Of a stretch of 64,000 nucleotides of DNA, positions 1 to 7,645 are shown piece by piece (position 1 is the stretch's first letter; each line of letters opens with the position of its first letter). The DNA comes from Methylomarinum sp. Ch1-1 (GTDB lineage: Bacteria > Pseudomonadota > Gammaproteobacteria > Methylococcales > Methylomonadaceae). The position numbers and the translations under genes were made by a program. The DNA is taken from positions 1,860,001-1,924,000 of the forward strand of contig NZ_CP157743.1 of the NCBI RefSeq assembly GCF_030717995.2. Direction: 5' to 3'. The notes below the pieces were generated by a model. It was not told the DNA's origin. It saw nothing but the letters and a program-made list of their open reading frames with translations, and searched no databases.

Positions 1-1314
1 CGAGTCGCCGATGTTTTCCCGGTTTTCCAGGCGTTTATGAATATTTTCGATGATCGTGATCGCCGCATCGACCATTGCGCCGATGGCGACGGCGATGCCG
101 CCCAAGGACATGATGTCCGCGGTCAGATGCTGTGCCGACATCGGGATGAAGGCCAGCAAAATGGCGACCGGCAAGGTCAGAATCGCGATCAGCGACGAAC
201 GAAAATGCCATAAAAAGCCGACGATAACCAGCGAAACCACCAGCATTTCTTCGAACAAGGTATGCTTCAATGTGGCGATCGCACGTTCGATCAAATCCGA
301 GCGATCGTAGACGGTGACGATTTCGACGCCCGGTGGCAAGGAGCGTTTGATGTCGGCCAGGCGTTGTTTGACTCGCTCGATGACGTCCAGCGCGTCTACA
401 CCGTAACGCATGATGACGATGCCGCCGACCGTTTCGCCGTTACCGTCGAGTTCCGCCAAGCCGCGCCGCATGGCCGGTCCCAAGCTCACCTTCGCGACCT
501 GGCCGATGGTGACTGGCGCGCCGGCCGGATTGGCCGTCAAGGCGATGCGTTCGATATCGTCGATGCCGTGGATATAACCCCGGCCACGGATAAAATGTTC
601 GTGTCCTGCGATTTCCAGCACCCTGCCGCCGACATCGTCGTTGGAACGGCGGATGGCGCTGGCGATCTGGTTTAAGGTAATGCCGTAGCCGGCCAATTTG
701 TCGGGGTCGACCGTGATCTGGTATTCCTTTTCGAAGCCGCCGATGGCTGCGACTTCAGCCACGCCTTCGACCGACTCCAGCCAATAACGCAGTTTGAAGT
801 CTTGCAGGCTACGCAGTTCGGCCAGGTCATTGCGTCCGGAGTAATCGACCAGCGCATATTGGTACACCCAGCCGACGCCGGTGGCATCCGGGCCCAGGGT
901 CGGTTGCACGCCGTCGGGTAATTGTGTCGCTACGGCATCCAGGTATTCGCCGACCCGGGAACGCGCCCAGTAAATATCGGTGCCTTCTTCGAAGATCACA
1001 TAGACAAAACTTTGCCCCATGAAGCTTTGGCCACGCACCAAACGCACATTGGGCGCCGCCAACAGCGTCGTGGTCAGAGGATAGGTTATTTGATCTTCGA
1101 CCAAATCGGGGCTACGTCCGGGCCAGTCGGTGTAGATAATCACCTGGGCATCGGACAAGTCGGGAATGGCGTCCAGCGGTGTGGCGAGCAGTGACCTATA
1201 ACCCCAGAAAGCGCAGATCGACACGATCAGCAGGGTCACCAGGGTATTGTTGGCGCAATAGGCGATTAGCCGCTGAATCGGGCCAGGTTGGTGTTTAGAT
1301 GTTCCATCTACCAT
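1..1314 (-). CDS. cusA: CusA/CzcA-type heavy-metal RND efflux pump (partial, N-terminal 438 residues)
   Basis: Inner-membrane proton/metal antiporter subunit of a tripartite RND pump. The minus-strand frame from the ATG at 1314 is open to the window edge, giving 438 codons; the C-terminal half lies outside. It reads as a CzcA/CusA family N-terminus: a first membrane segment near residues 18-37, then AIPDLSDAQVIIYTDWPGRS (about 46-65), the periplasmic porter region, and a second membrane segment (MLVVSLVIVGFLWHF) near residues 345-360. The ATG overlaps the stop of the upstream adaptor gene (ATGGTAG), indicating translational coupling. Metal specificity (Cu/Ag versus Zn/Co/Cd) cannot be fixed because the diagnostic central helix is beyond the edge; the Cys-rich protein upstream and the adaptor type favour Cu/Ag, as inference. 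Confidence 0.9.
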   Translation of the reverse strand, partial: MVDGTSKHQPGPIQRLIAYCANNTLVTLLIVSICAFWGYRSLLATPLDAIPDLSDAQVIIYTDWPGRSPDLVEDQITYPLTTTLLAAPNVRLVRGQSFMGQSFVYVIFEEGTDIYWARSRVGEYLDAVATQLPDGVQPTLGPDATGVGWVYQYALVDYSGRNDLAELRSLQDFKLRYWLESVEGVAEVAAIGGFEKEYQITVDPDKLAGYGITLNQIASAIRRSNDDVGGRVLEIAGHEHFIRGRGYIHGIDDIERIALTANPAGAPVTIGQVAKVSLGPAMRRGLAELDGNGETVGGIVIMRYGVDALDVIERVKQRLADIKRSLPPGVEIVTVYDRSDLIERAIATLKHTLFEEMLVVSLVIVGFLWHFRSSLIAILTLPVAILLAFIPMSAQHLTADIMSLGGIAVAIGAMVDAAITIIENIHKRLENRENIGDS

Positions 1315-2801
1315 TGTTCCAACCCCGATTTGAGTTTACTTTCCGAAGCGATCAGGAAATTGTCGGACGTGACGATTTTATCGCCTTCGGCCAACCCCGC
1401 CAGCACTTCGATGTAGTCGGTGTTGCGCAGCCCGGTCTTGATTTTTTGGGGTTTTAAGCGGCCCTCGCCCAAATCCACAAACACGACCCGATTTTCGCCG
1501 GAGTAGATCACCGCCTGTTCCGGAATCAGCAAACGCGCACCTAGATCGATCTGAAGATTCATGCGGGCATAACGTTCGGGACGCAATTCCCCGTCAGGGT
1601 TGGCTAGCATCATTCGTACCCGGGCGCTCCGGGTTACACTGTCCAGGGCCGATTCGATGAAATCGATAGTGCCGCAAAAACGGCGATCGGGTTGACCCTC
1701 CAGTACGACTTCGGCGCGCATACCGAGCTTGATCCATGGCAGTTCGGATTCGTACAGCTGGGCGTCCACCCAAACCTTGGATAAATCGGCGATGCGTAAC
1801 AGCGGCATGCCGGCCTTGACGGCTGAGCCGGCCACGATATGCTTTTCGACCACGGTGCCGCTGACGGGTGATCCGATTGGCAGATATTCCAAGGCCTTTC
1901 CGCGTCGGGCCATGGCCTGAATCTGAGCCGGCGATATGCCCCACAGCATCAGGCGGCGCCGCGCCGCATCGGCAAGACTGCCTAAGCGCTGGGCGCTTCG
2001 TTTCAAACTATCGAGATATTCTTCCTGGGTCGAAACCAATTGCGGGTTGTAGACCGTAAACAAGGTTTGGCCTTTTTTCACCGGCTTGCCGACATAATCG
2101 GCTTTGAGTTCTCCGATCCAGCCGTCGAATTTGAGGCTGATATCGGTCAAACTGGTTTCGTCGTAAACGATCTGCGCCGGCGAACGGATGGTTTTGATTA
2201 ACGACCGGTATTCGACGCGGCCGGTTGTTACGCCGATCAATTGCCGGCGGTAGGTGTCGACGGTGAACGCAGCCGCTTGCTCAGCCGTATGGCTGACAAC
2301 GGATTGTTTCGGTTGCTTACCGCTAGGCGTGGCGGAGGTCAACTCGACGCCTGCCCGGCCGGTGCTCATATCGAAGGTCAATCGCGCCGCGCCTTTAGTA
2401 TCGGATTGAATGGATAGCGTCAACGGCCAATAACCTTCCATCGGTAGTTCATATCGGCCTCGATAATGGCCGGGACTATCCATTTTCATGTCGATCGGCA
2501 CCGGCATGGCCGGCATCGAGCCCATCGCCGGCATCTCCGATACCGCTTCGATACGGGCATCGGAAACAGGACGCTGGTTTTTGTCGCGGATGAATAAGCT
2601 GATCGTGTTGTTGCCGACCTTGGGCTTTTCGGGCTCCAGCGTGACATCGATTCCGAAGGAGCCGGCCCAATAGTTTGGGGGGGGCTCGGTCTCTGATAGG
2701 GTATCGTTAGCTTCGCGAGTGTAAACAAACGCGAGGCTTGCAAGCAGCATGAGAAAAGTTGTGATCCCGATTAAAAAACCGAATTTCTGCTTGGTATTCA
2801 T
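1308..2801 (-). CDS. cusB: RND efflux periplasmic adaptor subunit, CusB-like, with N-terminal FixH/YtkA-like domain
   Basis: Membrane-fusion protein linking the RND pump to the outer-membrane channel. 497 residues: an N-terminal membrane anchor (FLIGITTFLMLLASLAFVY), then an about 110-residue beta-rich domain resembling the FixH/YtkA family (VTLEPEKPKVGNNTISLFIR, Met/Pro-rich EMPAMGSMPAMPVP), then the CusB-type adaptor core from about residue 190 (DGWIGEL, GKPVKKGQTLF barrel-sandwich hybrid, central alpha-hairpin, PEQAVIYSGENRVVFV near the C-terminus). The Met-rich stretch MPAMGSMPAM could bind Cu(I) or Ag(I), as CusB methionines do; that is inference. It overlaps cusA by 7 bp and the upstream tolC-like gene by 4 bp, so the three genes form one operon. 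Confidence 0.9.
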   Translation of the reverse strand: MNTKQKFGFLIGITTFLMLLASLAFVYTREANDTLSETEPPPNYWAGSFGIDVTLEPEKPKVGNNTISLFIRDKNQRPVSDARIEAVSEMPAMGSMPAMPVPIDMKMDSPGHYRGRYELPMEGYWPLTLSIQSDTKGAARLTFDMSTGRAGVELTSATPSGKQPKQSVVSHTAEQAAAFTVDTYRRQLIGVTTGRVEYRSLIKTIRSPAQIVYDETSLTDISLKFDGWIGELKADYVGKPVKKGQTLFTVYNPQLVSTQEEYLDSLKRSAQRLGSLADAARRRLMLWGISPAQIQAMARRGKALEYLPIGSPVSGTVVEKHIVAGSAVKAGMPLLRIADLSKVWVDAQLYESELPWIKLGMRAEVVLEGQPDRRFCGTIDFIESALDSVTRSARVRMMLANPDGELRPERYARMNLQIDLGARLLIPEQAVIYSGENRVVFVDLGEGRLKPQKIKTGLRNTDYIEVLAGLAEGDKIVTSDNFLIASESKLKSGLEQW

Positions 2802-4153
2802 CGTGCTGCATCCTTGTTTGCTTGTACCGTTGAAAAAGGCAAGACGTTGCCGATCGCATGCTCCAGTTCGGCCAGATGGCGATGCATATCCGCCAATGCC
2901 CGTTCGCTCTGTAGTTGGGTTTGCATCCGGTTATTCTCGCTGCTGATCAGGGTCAGAAAATCGCCGCTGCCGCTGCGGTAATCGATCAACGCCGCTTTCA
3001 AGGTTTCGTCCGCCAGCGGCAACAATTTTTCCTGATGCAACTTATAGACATGCATGCTTTCCAGTATCAGCTCATAGGCGATCTGCACGTCCTCCCGGAT
3101 TTTGGCGATGCGATCGGTATGCTTCCATTCGGCTTGTCTGATACGGGCTTGCGCCTCGTCTTCCGCGGCATGCCGTTTGTCTTGATCCAGCGGCAGATTA
3201 ACTTCGACGCCGACGATGAAACGCTGTTCCTCTTGTCGCCAAAAGTTGTTGTAACCCGCCGAAACTTTGAAATCGGGATAAAAGTCCTTTTCCGCTAAAT
3301 CGCCACGCGTTTTGGAAGCCTGTATGTGCGCCGCCATCTCTCGCAAGTCCGGCCGGGACTGCAAGGCTATGTCTTGTAAAGTTGCGGGCTTAGGCAACAA
3401 TAGCTCGGTGTTCAGTTTGGTCGGCGCCGGCAGAGGCCTGTCCGGCGCACGATTGAGTAAGGTGTTTAGACGGGCCTGCAGTGTGCGCCTTTCCCGCTCC
3501 AATGCGATTTTTTGCTGGTCGAGCAAGGCAATTTCGACCTCGGCCCGCAGCGCATCCTGCTTGCTAGCGAGGCCTGTCGCGTAATGATTGACAGCGATGC
3601 CGTGAAATTCGCTTAACAAGCGCCTGTTGATTTCATTTACATCGAGGGCTTGATGAATGAAGTACCAATCCGCGAACAATGTCTTCGCGGTCGCCATGAG
3701 CAACAAGCGCAACGAGCCGACGTTTTCTTTAGCCGCTTTGGCGTCGAAAGCGGCCGCTTCGGCCCGCAGTCGCCGTTTTCCCGGCCAGGGGAGTTTTTGG
3801 GAGATGATGGTATTCTGCGAAAAATCGCTTTGCTGATGGCCTATCGTCAGCGGTGCAAGACTATGCGAAAGCGTTGGATCGTCCAAGGCCGATGCTTGCT
3901 CTATCCTGCTATTTGCGGCTTGCCATATTGCCTGGACAATTTCCAATTGCGGATTTGCTACCAGAATATCGGCGACCAATTGGGCGGATGATAGGGTTTG
4001 TCGGACCTCGCCGTCAGGCGAAGCATCATTACTGGAAATACTTGGCTCATTAGAGAGGGGATCGGTATGGGACGCGTCGGCTGAGCCGATTGCCGGCCAA
4101 GTTAAGGTCACAACCAATAACTGCCATCGGAAGTCGTAAAAGCTTAATTTCAT
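2798..4153 (-). CDS. TolC-family outer-membrane efflux protein (CusC-like)
   Basis: Outer-membrane channel component of the tripartite pump. 451 residues with an N-terminal export signal (WQLLVVTLTWPAIGSADA) and two long helical OEP-type segments typical of TolC/CusC proteins, including conserved features such as LTIGHQQSDFSQNTIISQKL and the C-terminal YRSGSGDFLTLISSENNRMQ. First gene of the cus-like operon; its stop overlaps the adaptor start by 4 bp. A lipobox is not evident, unlike E. coli CusC. The start ATG at 4153 is followed by a plausible signal peptide, supporting it. Confidence 0.88.
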   Translation of the reverse strand: MKLSFYDFRWQLLVVTLTWPAIGSADASHTDPLSNEPSISSNDASPDGEVRQTLSSAQLVADILVANPQLEIVQAIWQAANSRIEQASALDDPTLSHSLAPLTIGHQQSDFSQNTIISQKLPWPGKRRLRAEAAAFDAKAAKENVGSLRLLLMATAKTLFADWYFIHQALDVNEINRRLLSEFHGIAVNHYATGLASKQDALRAEVEIALLDQQKIALERERRTLQARLNTLLNRAPDRPLPAPTKLNTELLLPKPATLQDIALQSRPDLREMAAHIQASKTRGDLAEKDFYPDFKVSAGYNNFWRQEEQRFIVGVEVNLPLDQDKRHAAEDEAQARIRQAEWKHTDRIAKIREDVQIAYELILESMHVYKLHQEKLLPLADETLKAALIDYRSGSGDFLTLISSENNRMQTQLQSERALADMHRHLAELEHAIGNVLPFSTVQANKDAAR

Positions 4154-4291
4154 GAATAATCTCTAATCGAAAATTATCACAAGTGTAAACAAGCGCATTC
4201 CCGTTTCATGTTCCTTACCGGTGACAGGAGGCTTGTTACGTTCATACACCCATAGCAAGGTGCTTGGAGATTTTTATCAGTAGAGACCGGC

Positions 4292-4732
4292 TTATAACCG
4301 TATGCGAAGAGTACGCAGATAGACTGACCTGCTGCCGTTTATCGGCAACGGTTCGTGAGGAAAGATTGCAAGGATGAGATGGCGTGGCAGGAGAGTATTA
4401 ATTTCCTGGAAGCCAATGAACGGTGGGGGTTGCGGGCTATCCAGCAATAAGGTTAGCGTTTCCACCGTGGTGGAAGCGTGGGTCATGGCCACATCGGTCA
4501 ATGAATCCTGACTGATTTCACAACACTGGCTTTGAGCAGAATTTGCTTGCATCGCGCAACCCTCGGTCATTGGACACGCGTCGGGCATAGCCTCATCACA
4601 ACAACACGCCATTTTCGGTTCGCCATGCATGAACTCGCAGGCAAACAACAATTGGGTGTGGGACAGCAACGTTGCACCGAGAAAGATGCAATAAAGTAAG
4701 CGCTGTAATATCAAGTTGCGGAAAATAACCAT
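4292..4732 (-). CDS. Cys-rich small exported protein upstream of the cus-like operon
   Basis: 146-residue protein I cannot assign to a named family. Residues 1-31 form an export signal or single membrane segment (LLYCIFLGATLLSHTQLLFA). The next 45 residues contain eight cysteines together with His, Met and acidic residues (MACCCDEAMPDACPMTEGC, QSQCCE), a composition typical of metal-binding periplasmic proteins. The remainder is hydrophobic/proline-rich without a recognised motif. It lies 138 bp upstream of the TolC-like gene in the same orientation, so co-regulation with metal efflux is plausible but not shown. A role as periplasmic Cu/Ag chaperone or sensor is inference. Confidence 0.6.
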   Translation of the reverse strand: MVIFRNLILQRLLYCIFLGATLLSHTQLLFACEFMHGEPKMACCCDEAMPDACPMTEGCAMQANSAQSQCCEISQDSLTDVAMTHASTTVETLTLLLDSPQPPPFIGFQEINTLLPRHLILAIFPHEPLPINGSRSVYLRTLRIRL

Positions 4733-4913
4733 GGCGCAATTGTAATTGAATGATCTAGGCGTTCAAAGTTTATTGAGACAAAGCGCATTAGAAATTGTGT
4801 AACTGCTCGCCCCACTTATCGAACGCGGCAGAGCATGGATAAGCCTGAAGGGCGCATCCACCAAAGATGCCGACCCGGTGGATGCAGCAATTCCCATATA
4901 TGGACTCCTCTCC

Positions 4914-5268
4914 AATTGCAAGCCAAGATTGTTCAAAAATGATGTTTCCAACAGAGATCGAGATTGCCGCCATATATTCGGCCTCTTGATGAAGGTATTT
5001 ATCGACCTTCGGGCCCTGATGAAGCTATCCGCGCGCTTTTATCTCTATCACTTTGCCGATTTCAAGGAATCTTCGGGAATAACGGATTTTAAAAGCGCCG
5101 GTCTGACCTGTTGAATGTCATCACTTTGAGAGTCTTGCCTCCGCAATTTGGTTGAACTCGTTTACTACAGTGTTGTTAGGGTTATCCACGCTTTGTCCAC
5201 ATGCGTAGAGCCCTTCAATCGTGCTCGGAGCTTGTGGGCAAAGGGTGGATAACCCGGTTTTCATCGGC
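4914..5268 (-). ncRNA. Candidate bridge/seek guide RNA region of the IS110-family element, copy 1
   Basis: Non-coding stretch 3' of the transposase gene, where IS1111-group elements are reported to encode their target-recognition RNA. It contains a long hairpin: the 23-nt arm at 5169-5191 and its complement near 5233-5255 pair with two mismatches. Within it, TCATCACTTTGAG (5118-5130) matches the right element-target junction ATCATCACTTTGG, and GCAATT (5143-5148) matches the left target half CAGCAATTCC. The structure and matches are seen; the RNA itself is inferred. Short plus-strand open frames here (for example 4878-5114) show no protein family features. Confidence 0.4.
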
Positions 5269-6282
5269 TTAGGCCATTTGTGGCACGTAATCGCCGCCAC
5301 GCGTTGCCAGCGCCCAAATGATCCGGGCGTTCTTGTTGGCCAAAGCCACGGCCGCTTTGTTGAAGCCTCGCCGTTCAATCAAGCCTTTGAGCCACAGGCT
5401 CAAGGGGTCACTCTTGTCACCGCAGTATTTCAGCACCGCTCTTGCCCCGTGAATCAAGGATGTGCGCAATTGGCGGTTGCCGCGTTTACTGATGCCCAGT
5501 AATACCTGCTTATCGCCGCTGCTGTGCTGCCTTGGCACCACGCCCAAGCTAGCTGCATAATCTCGGCTCGAATCATAACCTTTGCCGTCGCCGACGTCAG
5601 CCGCGGCCAAAATAGCGGTCAAAGGACCGATACCCGGTATGTCAAGCAATCGTCGGGCTAAGGCATTGTTTTGGCATACTGCCGTAATTTCCCGGTCCAG
5701 AGCCCGGATCGCTTCGTCCAAGGCTTTCAGCGCTTGATACTGCTCGGCAAACAGCTTCCGGCTCAGCGTGCTGAGGTCATTTTCCCCGTCCTCCAGAATA
5801 CTGGGCAGTTGTTTTCTGAACTGATTCACGCTACGCGGCAGCACGATGCCTCGTTCAGCCAGATAACCGCGCATTTGATTGACCAAGGCCGTGCGTTCGT
5901 CCACCTTACCTCGCCGGACACCTTGCAGCATGGCTAAGTCTTGCTGCTCAATGCCTTTGATCGCCACGCTGCGTTTGTTCGGCTGGCAGGCCGCCGTGTA
6001 AATCGCCTCGGCGTCGTTGTAATCGTTTTTATTGCCAACCACGAATGCCTTCACGAAGCGAGTATTCAACAGCACTACTTCGTGGCCCAGGGCCTGAAAT
6101 GCCCGGGCCCAATGATGAGCGCCGCGGCAGGCTTCCATCGCGATCACGCTCACCGGCATCTGAGCCACAAAGGCCAACAGTTCCGACCGTTTCAATTTCT
6201 TTTTCTTTGCTTTGCCGTCTTGCATCATGAACATATGAAACACTAGTTTTGCAATATCTAAACCCACTACGTTAAGATTCAT
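5269..6282 (-). CDS. IS110-family transposase, intact copy
   Basis: 337-residue DEDD transposase catalysing insertion without canonical target duplications. N-terminal RuvC-like DEDD domain with D9 (VGLDIAK), E50 (AMEACRG), D87 and D90 (NKNDYNDAEA); C-terminal Transposase_20 domain with LLDIPGIGPLTA and YAASLGVVPRQHSSGDKQ. Length is normal for the family. The second copy in the window is nearly identical at nucleotide level but carries a 1-bp frameshift, so this one could supply activity to both. Start chosen at the ATG at 6282, preceded on the coding strand by GAGGAGTTCGAG, a good ribosome-binding site. Confidence 0.95.
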   Translation of the reverse strand: MNLNVVGLDIAKLVFHMFMMQDGKAKKKKLKRSELLAFVAQMPVSVIAMEACRGAHHWARAFQALGHEVVLLNTRFVKAFVVGNKNDYNDAEAIYTAACQPNKRSVAIKGIEQQDLAMLQGVRRGKVDERTALVNQMRGYLAERGIVLPRSVNQFRKQLPSILEDGENDLSTLSRKLFAEQYQALKALDEAIRALDREITAVCQNNALARRLLDIPGIGPLTAILAAADVGDGKGYDSSRDYAASLGVVPRQHSSGDKQVLLGISKRGNRQLRTSLIHGARAVLKYCGDKSDPLSLWLKGLIERRGFNKAAVALANKNARIIWALATRGGDYVPQMA

Positions 6283-6450
6283 CTCGAACTCCTCTTTGTT
6301 CTGTTTAAGTTGTTAGTAGGTGTATTGTGACACCGTTAGAGGGTGGAGAGGAGTCCATATCATCACTTTGGCATTCAAAAAGGGCATGGGGTGTGTTTGG
6401 CGAGGATGTCGGCAGCAAGGATGCTGCCGTCAAGCCCCAGGGATGGGTTT

Positions 6451-6517
6451 ACCCAGCACCTAAATTCCATGGCTACTGGACTATATTTTACATTCCAGCA
6501 TAATTTAGGTGCTGGGT
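6451..6517. repeat. Unit D, 67-bp palindromic element nested in family A
   Basis: Begins ACCCAGCACCTAAATT and ends with its exact complement (16-bp arms), with a 35-bp centre. The sequence is identical over all 67 bp, in reverse orientation, to 20564-20630, where it is also embedded in a family-A element at the same junction (GAACGGCGCTC side). No gene product. Confidence 0.75.
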
Positions 6518-6710
6518 GAACGGCGCTCCTCGACAGACACACCTCATGCCCTAAACCCTGCAAAAATACTCAAATATGGGAATTACTGCGGTGGGTGCGC
6601 TCCGCTTATCCACCCTACGAATGGGGGTGAGTAGTTACAAAATTGTCACTATTCACTTAGCGATCTTAATTATGTCTGTTGATCTATGCTAAACAGACTG
6701 TCAAAAAAAC

Positions 6711-6918
6711 GTAATTATTCAGCGTAGTTTTATCAGAGGGCGTAGGTTATTGATTTACCGGGCTGTCTGCAACAGGCAGGCTTTTTGCTCCTGCAAAATC
6801 TGCATTTCCATCGTCCCTGACGGTCAGACGTTGCAGTCAGAGCTTACAGGGATGTATTCACGCGTCCCGAGAAATCAATGACCTACTGCCTAAACCCTGA
6901 AAGATATTGAATAGTTAC
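6711..6918 (+). repeat. Family-B inverted-repeat element, copy B1, with unit E inserted
   Basis: Begins GTAATTATTCAGCGTAG and ends GATATTGAATAGTTAC, imperfect terminal inverted repeats. Closely matches copy B2 at 45437-45593 apart from a 51-bp insert (unit E, 6776-6826). Flanked by A-rich direct repeats (AAAAAAAC before, AAAAAAC after), compatible with a short target duplication but low-complexity. No open reading frame of note; non-autonomous. Confidence 0.7.
6776..6826 (-). repeat. Unit E, 51-bp two-hairpin insert in B1
   Basis: Absent from copy B2, which defines its borders. Read on the minus strand it has a small hairpin (CCGTC AGGGAC GATGG) followed by GCAGATTTT ... AAAA, part of a second hairpin. 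The homologous 51-bp unit at 35444-35494 is inserted in an unrelated family-A element. Confidence 0.65.
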
Positions 6919-6988
6919 AAAAAACTATCGTGGAAGTCGCTTGTGGGTCGAATTGAGGCAGCCAATGTTTTTGAACCGTTACATGTTG

Positions 6989-7645
6989 CTATTTTACCTT
7001 GCCGTTAGACCATTTTGCATGTAATTTCTCGTATTCGCCGGTCGTCGTCACCAGCACCACCTCATCGCCTTTTTTAAGTTCGGTATCGGCGTCGGTGGGT
7101 TGAAAAACATTATCCCGGTAGAGAAAGATCACCCTTGATTGTTTCGGCAAGTCCAGCTCTTCGATTGGGCCTTCGTCCGCTTCGTCGACAACGAAGTTAA
7201 ACAATCTGACATTGCCTCGGATCACGGCGGAAAGCTCGAGGATGTTTCGGCCGGCGGCGATATTGGCCAGATAACGAGCGTTGGTCAGGGTCGGGATAAT
7301 GGTATCGTTCAGGCCGAGTTCGACGCAGATATGCTCGAACTCGGGATCTTCGATTCGGATGATGACCCGCTTGAAGCCTAGCGAACGCGCTACCAGGCTA
7401 GCGATGATGTTGGCTTCGTCGCTCTTGGTCAGACAAAACAGAATATCGATCGAGGTGGGCTCGGTTTCCTTCAGTATGGCCGGTTTGCTGCCGTTGCCAT
7501 GCACGAACACGCAATCAAGGCTTTCCATCAGTTCATCGATGACCGCTTTGTCGGTTTCGATAATGATGACTTCATGTCCGGCCAGCAACAGCAGTTTTGC
7601 GGTCGCCACCGCTAACGAAGAGGCGCCAATAAAGACAACTTTCAA
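6989..7645 (-). CDS. TrkA-like potassium uptake regulatory subunit (RCK_N/RCK_C)
   Basis: 218-residue cytoplasmic regulator of potassium transport. N-terminal RCK_N/TrkA-N Rossmann domain (MKVVFIGASSLAVATAKLLL, acidic residue after strand 2 in IIIETDK, VHGNGS near residue 50) and a C-terminal TrkA-C domain (about 140-215, ending KKGDEVVLVTTTGEYEKL). Size fits single-domain KtrA/TrkA-like subunits. The usual glycine-rich GxGxxG nucleotide loop reads GASSLA, so NAD/ATP binding may be altered. Overlaps the stop of the TrkH gene by 4 bp; the pore subunit is downstream in the same operon. Confidence 0.88.
   Translation of the reverse strand: MKVVFIGASSLAVATAKLLLLAGHEVIIIETDKAVIDELMESLDCVFVHGNGSKPAILKETEPTSIDILFCLTKSDEANIIASLVARSLGFKRVIIRIEDPEFEHICVELGLNDTIIPTLTNARYLANIAAGRNILELSAVIRGNVRLFNFVVDEADEGPIEELDLPKQSRVIFLYRDNVFQPTDADTELKKGDEVVLVTTTGEYEKLHAKWSNGKVK

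Larger units (their letters stand above)
4897..6363 (-). mobile_element. IS110-family (IS1111-like) insertion sequence, copy 1
   Basis: About 1.47 kb element with perfect 16-bp subterminal inverted repeats ATATGGACTCCTCTCC (4898-4913) and its complement (6345-6360). It holds one transposase gene with a short 5' and a long (about 370 bp) 3' non-coding region, the IS1111-type arrangement. The intact target, read from the empty site in copy A4, is CAGCAATTCCCACTTTGG; here CAGCAATTCCCA lies at the left and CACTTTGG at the right, so the insertion is inside the terminal repeat of a family-A element with at most a CA dinucleotide shared. Copy 2 at 9416-10887 has inserted at the same position of another family-A element. 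Confidence 0.85.
4885..6588 (-). repeat. Family-A miniature inverted-repeat element, copy A1, split by an IS110-family element
   Basis: The left terminus CAGCAATTCCCA (4885-4896) and right terminus TGGGAATTACTG (6577-6588) are the inverted ends of the repeat that is intact at 29281-29446. Flanks CGGTGGATG (4876-4884) and CGGTGGGTG (6589-6597) form a 9-bp target duplication with one mismatch. The element is interrupted near its left end by the IS110-family insertion, and carries a nested 67-bp palindrome (unit D) at 6451-6517. Confidence 0.8.

Noticed and set aside
4878-5114. Short plus-strand frames in the IS110-family non-coding region (also 9398-9637)
   Set aside because: They lie in the region where a guide RNA is expected; their identity in both copies reflects IS duplication, not coding selection.
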